In this document: piece by piece, positions 51,619 through 62,400 of the stretch
Position numbering within the stretch: the stretch's first letter is position 1
Layout: each line of letters opens with the position of its first letter
Origin: Lachnospiraceae bacterium
GTDB taxonomy: Bacteria; Bacillota; Clostridia; Lachnospirales; Lachnospiraceae
Length of the DNA: 64,000 nucleotides
NCBI GenBank assembly: GCA_017619615.1
Contig: JAFZRY010000030.1
Location: 59,276 to 123,275, forward strand
Reading direction: 5' to 3'
Made by a program: the position numbers and the translations under genes
Notes under the pieces: model-generated
What the model was told of the DNA's origin: nothing
Seen by the model: the letters and a program-made list of their open reading frames with translations, nothing else
Databases searched by the model: none

Positions 51619-52613
51619 TCAAGATCACCCTCGCCGGCCTCTGCATCGGCATCGAAGAAAACAGCCCGCGCTTCGCGGAATTCATCGCCGGCTACGAGAC
51701 CCCGGACGGAGACCCGGATTTCACCGTCTCCACCACCGAAGAGGACATCGCCTTCGAACAGACCCAGAACGAGCGCCGCGCCCTGCGCGACGACGACGTG
51801 ATGCGCCAGTGGCGCCACGCCTACCTGGAAAAACTTGCGATCTACCGCAAGATCGCCGAGCGCCTGCCCGACTACGGCGCCTGCCTGTTCCACGGCTCCG
51901 CGGTCGCGGTGGACGGCGAGGCCTACCTCTTCACGGCCCGCAGCGGGACGGGCAAATCCACGCATACCCGCCTCTGGCGCGAACACTTCGGCGACCGCTG
52001 CGTCATGATCAACGACGACAAGCCGCTCCTGCGCCTGCAGGAGGACGGCCGCATCTACGTGTACGGCACGCCCTGGGACGGCAAGCACCACTTAAGCAGC
52101 AACATCCGCGTGCCGCTAAAAGCCGTTTGCATTTTGACCAGAGATGAGTATAATCATATTGAACCGCTGGCGCCGGAGGAAGCATATTCGGAACTGATGA
52201 TGCAGACGTTCCGGCCGTCGGACGGGAACGCGCTGATGAAGACCATGGAATTCCTGGACACCCTCACCCGGCGCGCCGGCCTGTACCGCCTGGGCTGCAC
52301 CATGGACCCGGAGGCGGCCGTGATATCTTATGAAGGGATGCAGAAGCATATGAAATTGAAAGACGGATTCAAGACCCACATGGCAGGCGACAAGCAGGTG
52401 ATGGCCGGCGTGGCCTCCACCGGTTTTTCCGGCCTCGTGCGCAGCAACTCCACCGCCGCGTTCATCATCGACCAGCTGAAGACCGAGACCACGGAAGAGC
52501 AGATCGTGCAGGCCGTCCTGGCCCGCTACGAGGACGCTCCCGAGGCCCAGGTCCGCGCGGACGTGAAGAAAGTCGTCGATACGCTGCGCGGCATCAACGC
52601 CCTGGACGAATAA
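51615..52613 (+). CDS. HPr-kinase-like P-loop protein fused to a PqqD-like (RRE) domain
   Basis: A 332-residue protein. After an N-terminal beta-rich region, the Walker A ARSGTGKSTHTRLW (residues 108-121, Lys114) and the HGSAVAVDG strand just before it match HPr kinase/phosphorylase-like proteins. INDDKPLLRL and GTPWDGKHH follow as in that family. From about residue 256 (QVMAGVASTGFSGLVRSNST to the end) the protein resembles PqqD, the RiPP recognition element that binds leader peptides. Related kinases in lasso-peptide clusters phosphorylate the precursor, so kinase action on the peptide at 49963 is a reasonable inference. Coupled by ATGA overlap to the radical SAM gene. Confidence 0.82.
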   Translation: MIKITLAGLCIGIEENSPRFAEFIAGYETPDGDPDFTVSTTEEDIAFEQTQNERRALRDDDVMRQWRHAYLEKLAIYRKIAERLPDYGACLFHGSAVAVDGEAYLFTARSGTGKSTHTRLWREHFGDRCVMINDDKPLLRLQEDGRIYVYGTPWDGKHHLSSNIRVPLKAVCILTRDEYNHIEPLAPEEAYSELMMQTFRPSDGNALMKTMEFLDTLTRRAGLYRLGCTMDPEAAVISYEGMQKHMKLKDGFKTHMAGDKQVMAGVASTGFSGLVRSNSTAAFIIDQLKTETTEEQIVQAVLARYEDAPEAQVRADVKKVVDTLRGINALDE

Positions 52614-52614
52614 A

Positions 52615-53103
52615 ATGAAAGACAGAAAGCAGACCCCGGGAACGGCCCCGGAAGGCGCCGAAGCGCTGGAGGACTATCTGCGCGAACACGGTTCCGTCCT
52701 GTACTGGAACCGCGGCGGCAGCATGCGCCCTCTCATCCGCCAGGACCGGGATCACTTTGTCATCGAAGCCGCCGGCGAAGGCCGTCGCCGTCTCAACGAC
52801 GTCGTCCTTTACAAACGCGCCGGCGGCAAACTGGTCCTCCACCGCATCCGCCGCATCCGCGAACACGACTACGGCCTCCGCGGCGACAATACCTACGTGA
52901 TGGAATACGGCATCACGGCCGCGCAGATCCTGGGCGTCATGACCGCGCTGTCAAGGGACGGCGGGCCCATGCGGCCGGTCACGGCGCTGCGGTACCGAAT
53001 TTACGTGTGGTTCTGGAACGCGATCTATCCGTTCCGGTATGTGCGGGCGAAGGTCCTGCAGGCCGGCAGAGGCGTGAAGCGGCTGCTGCGCGGGAAACGT
53101 TAA
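52615..53103 (+). CDS. small S24/S26-type peptidase of the peptide operon
   Basis: A 162-residue protein, 1 bp after the kinase-like gene. GGSMRPLI with Ser36 matches the catalytic serine box of signal-peptidase-like S24/S26 proteins. LNDVVLYKR and LVLHRIRRI with His76, then LRGDN, resemble the SipW/archaeal type that uses a Ser-His pair rather than Ser-Lys. No N-terminal membrane anchor is seen; a basic amphipathic C-terminal stretch (RIYVWFWNAIYPFRYVRAKVL) may attach it to the membrane. It probably removes the leader of the modified peptide (inference). Last gene of the operon; a hairpin follows at 53152. Confidence 0.78.
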   Translation: MKDRKQTPGTAPEGAEALEDYLREHGSVLYWNRGGSMRPLIRQDRDHFVIEAAGEGRRRLNDVVLYKRAGGKLVLHRIRRIREHDYGLRGDNTYVMEYGITAAQILGVMTALSRDGGPMRPVTALRYRIYVWFWNAIYPFRYVRAKVLQAGRGVKRLLRGKR

Positions 53104-53151
53104 TAAAGGCTGCGGGAAGAAATAAACAGATAAAGAACGGAACGAACACTT

Positions 53152-53169
53152 TGTCCGTGAAAACGGACA
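53152..53169 (+). terminator. possible terminator of the peptide operon
   Basis: TGTCCGT, loop GAAA, ACGGACA: perfect 7-bp stem with a stable tetraloop, but no T run. It begins the 301-bp gap 53104-53404, which otherwise holds a promoter candidate, a leader terminator and leader hairpins. Confidence 0.45.
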
Positions 53170-53193
53170 TAAAAATGAAAATACAATTATAGT
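53164..53193 (+). promoter_or_regulatory. possible promoter of the giant beta-helix protein gene
   Basis: CGGACA (53164-53169), 18-bp spacer, TATAGT (53188-53193). A second candidate is TATAAA at 53221-53226 with a weak TTTTAA at 53198-53203. Both lie in a strongly A+T-rich stretch; I cannot choose between them. Confidence 0.4.
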
Positions 53194-53252
53194 GGTTTTT
53201 TAACTCTCTTTGTGCTAAAGTATAAAACAGACAGTTGCGGGCATGTGATTGT

Positions 53253-53286
53253 TCTCTTTGGCAACAAAGAGAGTTTTTGATTTTTC
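53253..53286 (+). terminator. terminator-like hairpin in the leader of the giant gene
   Basis: TCTCTTTG, loop GCAA, CAAAGAGA, then GTTTTTGATTTTT. If transcription starts at either candidate promoter upstream, this hairpin is an attenuator. The 9-base CTCTCTTTG at 53204-53212 could also pair with its 3' arm (CAAAGAGAG). Confidence 0.65.
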
Positions 53287-53330
53287 TGATCACAGCCCCG
53301 CCGCTAAAAAGAACGCATATCCATACAGAA

Positions 53331-53393
53331 ACAGGGGGAAAAACAGGCGCCCCTGTCAAAACGATGAAAGGAATATCGGGAAGCCTGCCCGAT
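53331..53393 (+). promoter_or_regulatory. two leader hairpins next to the ribosome site of the giant gene
   Basis: Hairpin A is ACAGGGG/CCCCTGT (53331-53356); hairpin B is ATCGGG/CCCGAT (53375-53393) and directly abuts the GGAGG ribosome site (53394-53398). The loops hold CAGGC (53344-53348) and GCCTG (53383-53387), which are complementary, so a kissing-loop contact is possible. A 13-codon frame (53364-53405) spans hairpin B and ends in TGATG at the gene start. Confidence 0.4.
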
Positions 53394-53404
53394 GGAGGAA
53401 CGTG

Positions 53405-56400
53405 ATGAAACATTGCTGGAAACGGGTGCTGGCGGTATTGCTGGCGCTGGCTATGGCGGTTCCGTCGAACGTGTTGGCGGATGGCCGGAAAGGGAGTTCT
53501 ACCACTGTGGAACAGACAGAAACTGTTCCCGCCGGTGAAACTGCCATTGAAAAGCAGGGTGACGAAGCACAGGCAGCAGGTCTAACGATCGAGCTGTCTG
53601 CCACCCGCGCGGATTACGACGGTACAGACAAGAGACCGACCGTAACCGTAAAATATGACGATACCGACGTCACGAACAATGCTTCCATCCAGTGGAAGAA
53701 AGACGGCGTCGAATTGTCAGCCGATGCGGAGTTTATAGAAGTCGGGACGTATAACCTGACGGTGACCTATGAATCGGCAACGAAGACAGCCACATTCCAG
53801 ATCGGAAGAGCCAAGATCGGTGATATGGAAGTCGATATCAGTGATCAGGCTTATACTGGCTTTGCCATTATTCCCGATCCTTCGGATGTGACCTTTACGG
53901 ATTCATACGGGACGACGCACAATGTCACCTATGAGATCACCTCTATCACGAACAACACCAACGTGGGACAGGCGTCCGTAGGCATGACAGGAACCGGCAA
54001 CTTTATCGGTTCCGCCAATGCGCGGTTCAACATTGTCCCTGCCTCATTTGACAATGTGCAGATCAATACTGTCGGACAGTCGTTTGTGATCGGCAACGGA
54101 CAATTCGTTCCGGAGCTGGTGTCCATCAAACTTGGGCAGTATGATCTGACTTCGAGTGATTATACGCTTTCTTATGCGACGGCCGACGGGACGGTGTTAG
54201 ACGCGGCTCCGACTACCGCTGGGACGTATAAAATGATCTTTGCCCCCGGCTCAAGCGGCAGTTTTACCGGCAATGCGCGGGAGATTCCTTTTGAGATCAA
54301 AGATGCCGCGGCTAAGATCGGCGACGTTTATTATGCTTCGCTGGCGGATGCGGTAGCGGCTGCGGCTGCGGGGGATACGGTCGAGATCATCGCAGCGGGC
54401 ACGTATACGCTGCCGAATATTCCTCAGAATATTACGGTTAAGGGGAATGTGGATGGCGTTGTGTTCAGCCACACCGGATCAGGAAATATCTGTAGCATTC
54501 CGAATGGTGTCACTTTCCAGAATGTCACGTTTAACTTTGGCAGTAATAACTACCATGGCTTCCAGCATCCTGGCACCATTAACATGGAAAACTGCACCAT
54601 TAACGGCAAGCTGTTCAGCTACGGTGATATGAACTTCACCGGCTGTACGTTCAACGCCCCCGGTACGGAGGCTTCCGGCATCAGCGGCAAGGATTATTCC
54701 ATGTGGGCTTATTCCGGAAACATCACATACACGGACTGTGTGTTCAACGGCGCAGGCAAGTTCATCAATGTTTATAACGAGACCGGATCTTCTCGTTATG
54801 TGATCACTGCAAACGGCTGCACGTTCAATTCCAGTGAAAAGAATAAAGCGGCTTTCAATGTTAAGGAAACCTGCGGAACCAAAGTTCTTCAGTATACGGT
54901 AAACCTGAGCAATAACACGATTAACGAAAACTTCCCCGAGGCTTCCGAGTCGGATGCCCTTACGATCATCAGCGGCCTGGTACAGGTGGATGACCGGGTT
55001 GCCGGCGGCACGATGGAAGGCGGGGAGATCGTTGTCAATGTGGACAGCGAACAGAAGTATATCACGCCCCGGATGGTCCGCGTGTGCGCGATCGGTGATG
55101 TGGAATATGTGAGCCTGGTGGACGCGCTTAATGCGGCCCAGACCGGCGACACTATCAATATCTATGCGGGCACAGTTGAGCTTCCTGCGACAGCAGTCAT
55201 TCCTGCGGGTGTGACACTGAAGGGCCAGGGCGCTGACGCGACCACGGTCAAGATCACGACCACGAATGGCAATGGCGTGAAGCTTACGAATCCGAACATC
55301 ACGATCCAGGATCTCAAGATCGACGGCAGTGCTATTACGAGCAGCGGATACAATACCATCGTTAACGTAAAGGCTGACGGCTGTGTGATCGACGGTGTCG
55401 TGATGCGCGGCGGCGGACAGAGCACATGGAACTCCTCGATCCTGGTGGATACTATCAATGCTCCGGCCACCTTTACTGTAAAGAATTCCGATATTACCGG
55501 GGCTTTCCGCGGTGTGCTGCGTGAGAGCTGCAATGCGAACCTTGTGATCGAAAACACGGAAATTGATGCGATTTATCCGTTTAACATCGATGGCGGCAAC
55601 GGCGGTACGATCACGGTAAGCGGCAGCAAGCTCCATGGCTGGACGTCTTACAGCGGCGTGGATAGAGTTATCTTTATGAACTGCCAGTTCAGCAAGGGCA
55701 ACAGCGGCTATGACTGCGTTGCGGCCTATGTGGACACGGAGTTCAACGGATGTACTTTTGACAGCACGTTTGACGTTTACGCGCAGACTTCCCCCTTCAA
55801 CTTCTACTTTAATGATTGCACGAAGGCAGGGGAAGCGGTCACCAGAGATCAATTTAAGGAACAGTTCCCTACTGATTCCGATGTCTGGGTAAAGTGCAAT
55901 ACCTACGTGAACGGCGAACTGGTTGGCGCGGTAGCGAAGATCGTATCCGGTGATCAGACTGTTGAGTACAAGACGCTCCAGGCTGCGCTCGATGCGGCTC
56001 ATGAGATGACTGGCGACGTGACGGTAGAGATCATCGCGAACATCGAAGGCTACGCGATTGTCCGTCAGAAGGCTGGTCTGAACCTGACCATCGACGGCAA
56101 GGACAAAACCATTGCGGGCCAGATCATCATCTACGGTGACGGTCGTGCGTCCGGTACGGAAACCTTGACGATCCAGAATGTCAACTTCGAGGACGACAAA
56201 ACGCACTTCTACAACGGAACCGATTCCTTCATTCTTATTCCGAAACCGGCTGACATTTCCGGCTTGCCCGGAACATACAACTATGCCCACAACATCACGG
56301 TGAGTGGCTGCTCCTTCACGAGCACAAGCACGAGTTCTGAACCGGATGTAGTCGGAATTAAGGCTACTAGCAAAGCAGGTGCGTACAATGTTGCGCTCAG

Positions 56401-59400
56401 CAATGTGACTGGCACGAATCTGCACAGTCTGGCGCAACTCACCGGCACGACCGGCGGTGCGTTCACTAACTGCAATGTGACGGCAAGCGGCAGTTTCGTC
56501 AACATTGACGGCGGTGCCGGAGACTTTGACTTTACTAACAATACATTCGTTTCTTCTGCGGATGACGGTTATGGCGTCCGTCTTAAAGGCGCTTCTGAGG
56601 CGGTCATCCATATGGGAGAAGGCAACAACATCACGGCGAACGACGCATTGGTGCTTGGCAAGAGCGATGCGCCGAAGGGCAAGATTATTGTCACCGACGG
56701 TATATACACCGGCAATATCGCAAACAAGATGTCTTCTGCCGGTACCGCTAAGTTCGAGATCTCCGGCGGCCATTTCTCCGTCGAAGTTCCTCGGGAATTT
56801 TGTGCGACCGGTTATGTACCGGGCAACGGTATGTGGGCTGCCGAGACTCCTGCTACCCCGAACGGCGTCACGATTGGCGTAGCGAGGATCGGCGAGACCT
56901 ACTATGCGACTCTTGCAGAGGCGGTAGAGAGCGCCCAGTCCGGTGACACTGTCGTCTTGGTGGTTGACGTCAGAATGATCGAAGGCATCGAGATCAACAA
57001 GACCGTCACCATCGACCTGAACGGCAAGACCATCGACTACGGCGGAATCGAACTGTTTGACGTGACCGCTAACGGCGATTTGACCATCACCGGCAACGGC
57101 GCGGTGACCGGACTTGAAGGCGCTGCAGCGGCAGCTCAGGACAGCAAGGCACTGATCACTGTAGACGGCGGGAAATTAACCATTGTTAACGGTACCTTCA
57201 CGGTCGGCGGCGTCGGCGCCGACGGTATGTATGGGGTGTATGTGCTGGATAACGGCACGACGATTTTCGGTACGTCCGAAGGCGGCCCGACGATCACTTC
57301 CTGGTTCGCTGCCATTGGTACGAACAACACCACGGCACCTGCGAACATTACGGTCAATGGCGGTACTTACACGACGAACGCGACGCCGGCGAACAATGAA
57401 TGGTGGAGCTACTTCTGCGCGCCGATCTATGCGGCAGCCAGCGGCACCTACAACATTAACGGCGGCACGTTCAACGGCTACTATGGTATTTCTGACCGCT
57501 ATGCCAACGTGGAGCAGACGGTCCAGCTCGGTAATGTGACTATCAATGCAACGTCCGGCACGCAGGTCTTTGTAGATGACGAGACCGGTTCTGAAGGAAT
57601 TACAAACCGGACGATCAAGTCGACGAGCAACGAGCTGACAGTCCCCGAGGGATACTGCTGGCAGAAGATCGGCGACAACGAGTATCTGCTTGCGGTGGCG
57701 GTTTGCAAGATCGGCGACACGCTGTATGCGTCGCTGAAGGACGCCGTTGCGGCAGTTCCGGCCGACGGTACCGCGACCACGATCGTCATGATCGCAGATG
57801 AGACGATCGATGTTTCGGGTTATGCGGTTACCATTCCCGCAAACAAGAATGTGGTTCTTGACCTGAACGGCAAGACGGTAGTCGGTGCCTGCTCTACTAC
57901 CGGGACTTCCGCGCTGATCCGCAACCTGGGCACCCTTACGATCGAAGACAGCAGCGCGGATGCAAGCGGCAAGCTGATCGGCGGTGCGGATCCGACCTGG
58001 ACTTGGGACGGCTCTGACGACTATACCGGCAGCTACGCGAGCAATCTGATCAGAAATGAGGGCACGCTAGTCGTTAACGGCGGTACGCTCTACAACGCCA
58101 GCTCGGGCAGCGCGGCCTACGCGATCGATAACTATTCCGCCGGCCAGGTTACTATCAACGGCGGCGTAATCGATGCAAAGAAGGCTTCCGCGATCCGTAT
58201 GTTCTATTGCAACGGCGGTGCGATCACTGTTAACGGCGGCACGATCGGCCATTACACCAGTGACGAGGATTATTCGTACATGGGCATCCAGGTGATGGCC
58301 GGTACAAACTCCGATGTCGTTGTTAACGGCGGCACCATCGTTGGCATGTATGCCTTGTACAGTTCCGGCACCGGGGACAGTTCCGTCAGCATTTCCGGCG
58401 GCACCTTTGACGGTTATGTAGGCTTTAGCAGCGACGGCCCCGATAATGTTGAGATCACGGATGGTCTGTTTCTTTACTGGGTCGGGACCTGGGGAGACCA
58501 GACCGGCTTCATCTCCGGCGGCACATATGCTGTGAAACCGGATGCAGAATACATCGCTCCCGGCAAATGTGCCATTAAGAGCGGTGAATATTGGATCATC
58601 GGCGACGCGGTCGCCCAGATCGGCACGATCGGCTATGCCACCCTGGCGGAGGCCGTTGCGGATGCCGTGAACGGCGATGTCGTTGAACTGCTGATGGACG
58701 CTTCCGGCGCCGGCATCTTCCTTGCCACGGCGGACGCCAAGAACATCACCATCGAACTGAACAATCATACCTATACGGTCACCGGCCCTGCGGTCGGTTC
58801 AGCCGGCACGGTATCCCAGGGCTTCCATCTGGAGCAGGGCAACACCGTTACCATCAAGAACGGCACCATCAGCTCCACGGCGGACAGCGGCGTATTGATG
58901 CTGGTCCAGAACTACTGCAACCTGACGCTGGACGGTGTCACGCTGGACGGCACGAACCTGCCCGGATCGAACCGTTACGTCCTGTCCAACAACTGCAGCA
59001 ACGTGGTGATCAAAGACACCACGATCAACGCCAAGGACGGCGACTTCGCCTTTGACGTCTGCCGTTATGCCACCTATCCTTCCGTCAGTGTGACGGTCGA
59101 GGGCAACAGTGTGATCAATGGCAACATTGAGATCTCCGCCTCCGGCAATGACGCGAACGAAGGCTTTACGCTGGCCATAAACGGCGGCACTTACAACGGC
59201 CAGATCATTCTGGATGCGTCAGCTGAAGCGGCTATGGAGGCCACGCCGGACAAGGTCAGCATCACGAAAGACAATACCGTCGATGTGGCCGCGCCTGCCG
59301 GCTATGCCTGGAAGGATCTTGGAAACGGAAGAAGCACGATCGCAAAGGCTGTTGCCAAGATCGGCGATGCGTTATATGCCTCGCTTCAGGATGCCCTGAA

Positions 59401-62400
59401 TGCGGCCCATGAACTGATCGGCGACGTGACGGTGACGCTGCTTGCGGACATTACGGAAGTTGCCGTTATCCATCAGAAGGCCGGCCTGAACCTGACTGTC
59501 GACGGCGACGGCAAGACCATAACCGGCCAGCTCTATGTCGACGGCGACGGCAGATACAATGACACTGACACTCTGACTATTCAGAATATCAAGTTTGCCT
59601 ATGACGCTGCGACGTACGACGATGCCTTCATCGACGTGCCGAGCACCAAGACCGAGGGCAAGATCTACACCACCGGCAAGTACAATTACGCACACAACAT
59701 TACCGTTAAGGATTGCGAGTTTGCCGGTGAAGGAACTACCACCGTTGCCTTCCGTGTGGCTTCGGCTGCCGGAGCGCACAATGTTACGCTTGAAAACCTG
59801 ACCGTAACCGGCGGCCACAGCTTCGCTCAGCTCGTTGGTGTCAAGGATCTTACCATTACCGGATGCACCGTAAGTGGCACCGAGAATGGTATCAACATCA
59901 GCGGCGGAGACGGAACGGGTGTGATCTCAGGTAATACGCTTGCTGCGGAAGGATATTCCGTAAGAATCAAGGGCGGCAGCGGAATGGATGTGACGCTGAG
60001 TGATAACACCTTCAGTGGTGGAAGCGGCCTTGTAAGCGAGGCCACTGGCGGCGGCAAACTCACCGTTGTATCCGGCAAGTACGCCGGCCCGCTTCCCACT
60101 GACAAAACCAAGTTCACCGTCTTGGGCGGTGTCTTTACCGTGGCGCCTCTCCTTGCCGTCTGCGGCGAAGGCCTGTACCCGATCGCCAACACCGATCCGG
60201 AAACAAAGGATGATTATCCTTATACCGTAGGCGAGGCAGTAGCGTTAGTTGATAATTTCGGCTATACCACCTTTGCCGACGCGGCTGAGGCGGCTGCGGG
60301 TACTAAGACGATCAAACTTCTTGCGGATATTCCTGAAGCATATGTGATGGCAGCAGATGAAGTCCTGATCGTTGAAAAAGGCGATTTCTCGCTGACGGTC
60401 AATGCTCCTGACGGCTATATCCTTTCATCGGAAGTCGCCGAAGGAATCACAACGTATACTGTGAAAAAGGGAATCGCGAAGATTGGCGATACGCTGTATG
60501 CTACCCTCGCTGACGCCGTCGCGGCTGTCCAGGATGGCGAGACCATCGTCATGCTGGGCAATGACACCAAGAACCTTGTCATCAACAACGGCAAAACCTT
60601 TACCATCGATCTGAACGGGCAGACCCTGAGCGGCGGCTATGTCGATCTCTACAGCGGTTTCCTTACCGTTAAGGACAGTGCGGAGACGAAGGGCGCGTTC
60701 AACAAGCTCGTTTACGCGAACGTCGGAGCGGATGAAACGAAGGGTGTCGGCGAGTACAACCTCTTCAAACTCGATTCCGGCGTGACGATGAACAACAATG
60801 TCTATGTGTACCAGAACAGCACTGAAAAGGGCTACGGCACGCAGGTAGACATCGACGGAACCATGAACGGTCTGGTCTTCGTCCTCGGCAACATCCTTGA
60901 GGGCAACACGACCGTGAACGTGCGCGGCACGATCAACAGCCCGGACGATGTCGCTGTTGCGCTCTGCGGTTACGCGGAGGTCAACGTCTATGAGGGGGCG
61001 TACATCGAGGCCAAGGACAATAACGGCAAGGGCGTCGGCATCGAGGTCCGTGCCGGCAAGCTGAACGTTTCCGGCGGTACCATCGTCGGCAACGGTACGG
61101 CCACCGAAGTGAACGCCAACGGCAGCGGCACGACCACCACAGGCGCCGGCATCGCGGTCAGCCAGCATAACACGAAGCTGCCGATCGAGGTGAACATCAC
61201 CGGCGGCACGATCACGGGCCACACGCCGCTCTACGAAAGCAACCCGCAGGGCAACAGTGCGGATGACCTTGCGAAGATCACCCTGAATGTCTCCGGCGGT
61301 ATTTTCGAAGCCGCCGAGGGCAGCACGGAGGTCGTTTACTCCGAGGACAAGACCGGCTTCATCACCGGCGGCAAATACTCGCTGGAGCCCGAGGCCAAGT
61401 ACATTGCGCCCGGCAAGGCTGCGGTCAAGGACGGCGATTACTGGATCATTACCGAAGCGGTCGCCAAGATCGGCGACGCCTACTTCGGCACGCTGGAAGC
61501 TGCCGTAGCCGCGGCGGTCAACGGCGACACCATCGAGATCCTGAAGGATATCGAAGTGACCAAATATGTCGAGATCGGGAAGACCGTTACGATCGACCTG
61601 GCCGGACACACCTTAAGCCGTACGAACGGCAACGCGCTCCTCAACCCGATGGGCAGCGGCACCACGCTGACGCTCAAGGATACCGTCGGCGGCGGCAAGG
61701 TCGTCAGCGGCATCCCGGCCTATGTTGAGGACGGCGCGGCCTTCATTCAGGAATCCGGCAGCCTGGAGTCCGCCGGCAACATGGGTATCTATACCATTGG
61801 CGGCTCTTCTGTAACGATTAACGGCGGAACTGTCACCACCACCGGCGACATGGCTATCTGTGCCGACACCGGTGCCTCCGTAACGATCAACGACGGCACG
61901 GTATCTGTGGCAGAAGATGATGCCTATGCCATCTGCCTCTTCGGCACGGCCAGCCTGACGGTCAACGGCGGTACGGTCAGCTCCACCGGCAACAACGGCC
62001 CTGCAATCGGCACCAACGGCAGCGCCGGCAACAATAACACCATCACGATCAACGGCGGCACGATCACGTCCGCGAAGGAGATCGCCATCTTCAAGCCCGA
62101 CGCCGGCACGCTGACGATCAACGGCGGCACGATCACCGGTACGACGGCTGTCTACCAGAAGAGCGGTACCGTGAATATCACCGGCGGCACGCTGCACGCG
62201 ACCGGCACGGCGGCCGACTTCGCCCACAACCCCAGCGGCGCTTATTCGACCGGCGACGCGCTGGTCGTGGAAGCCTGCGATTATCCGGGCGGTGCGCCTG
62301 TCACCAACATCACCGGCGGCCGCTTCATCTCCGACAACGCCGCGGCCGTAGCCTCCTACGCGATGGCAGGCTACGAGCCTCTGACCGGCTTCATCCACGG

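Noticed and set aside
53364-53405. 13-codon frame ending at the start of the giant gene, as a true leader peptide
   Set aside because: No ribosome site of its own and too short to support; kept only as part of the leader description.
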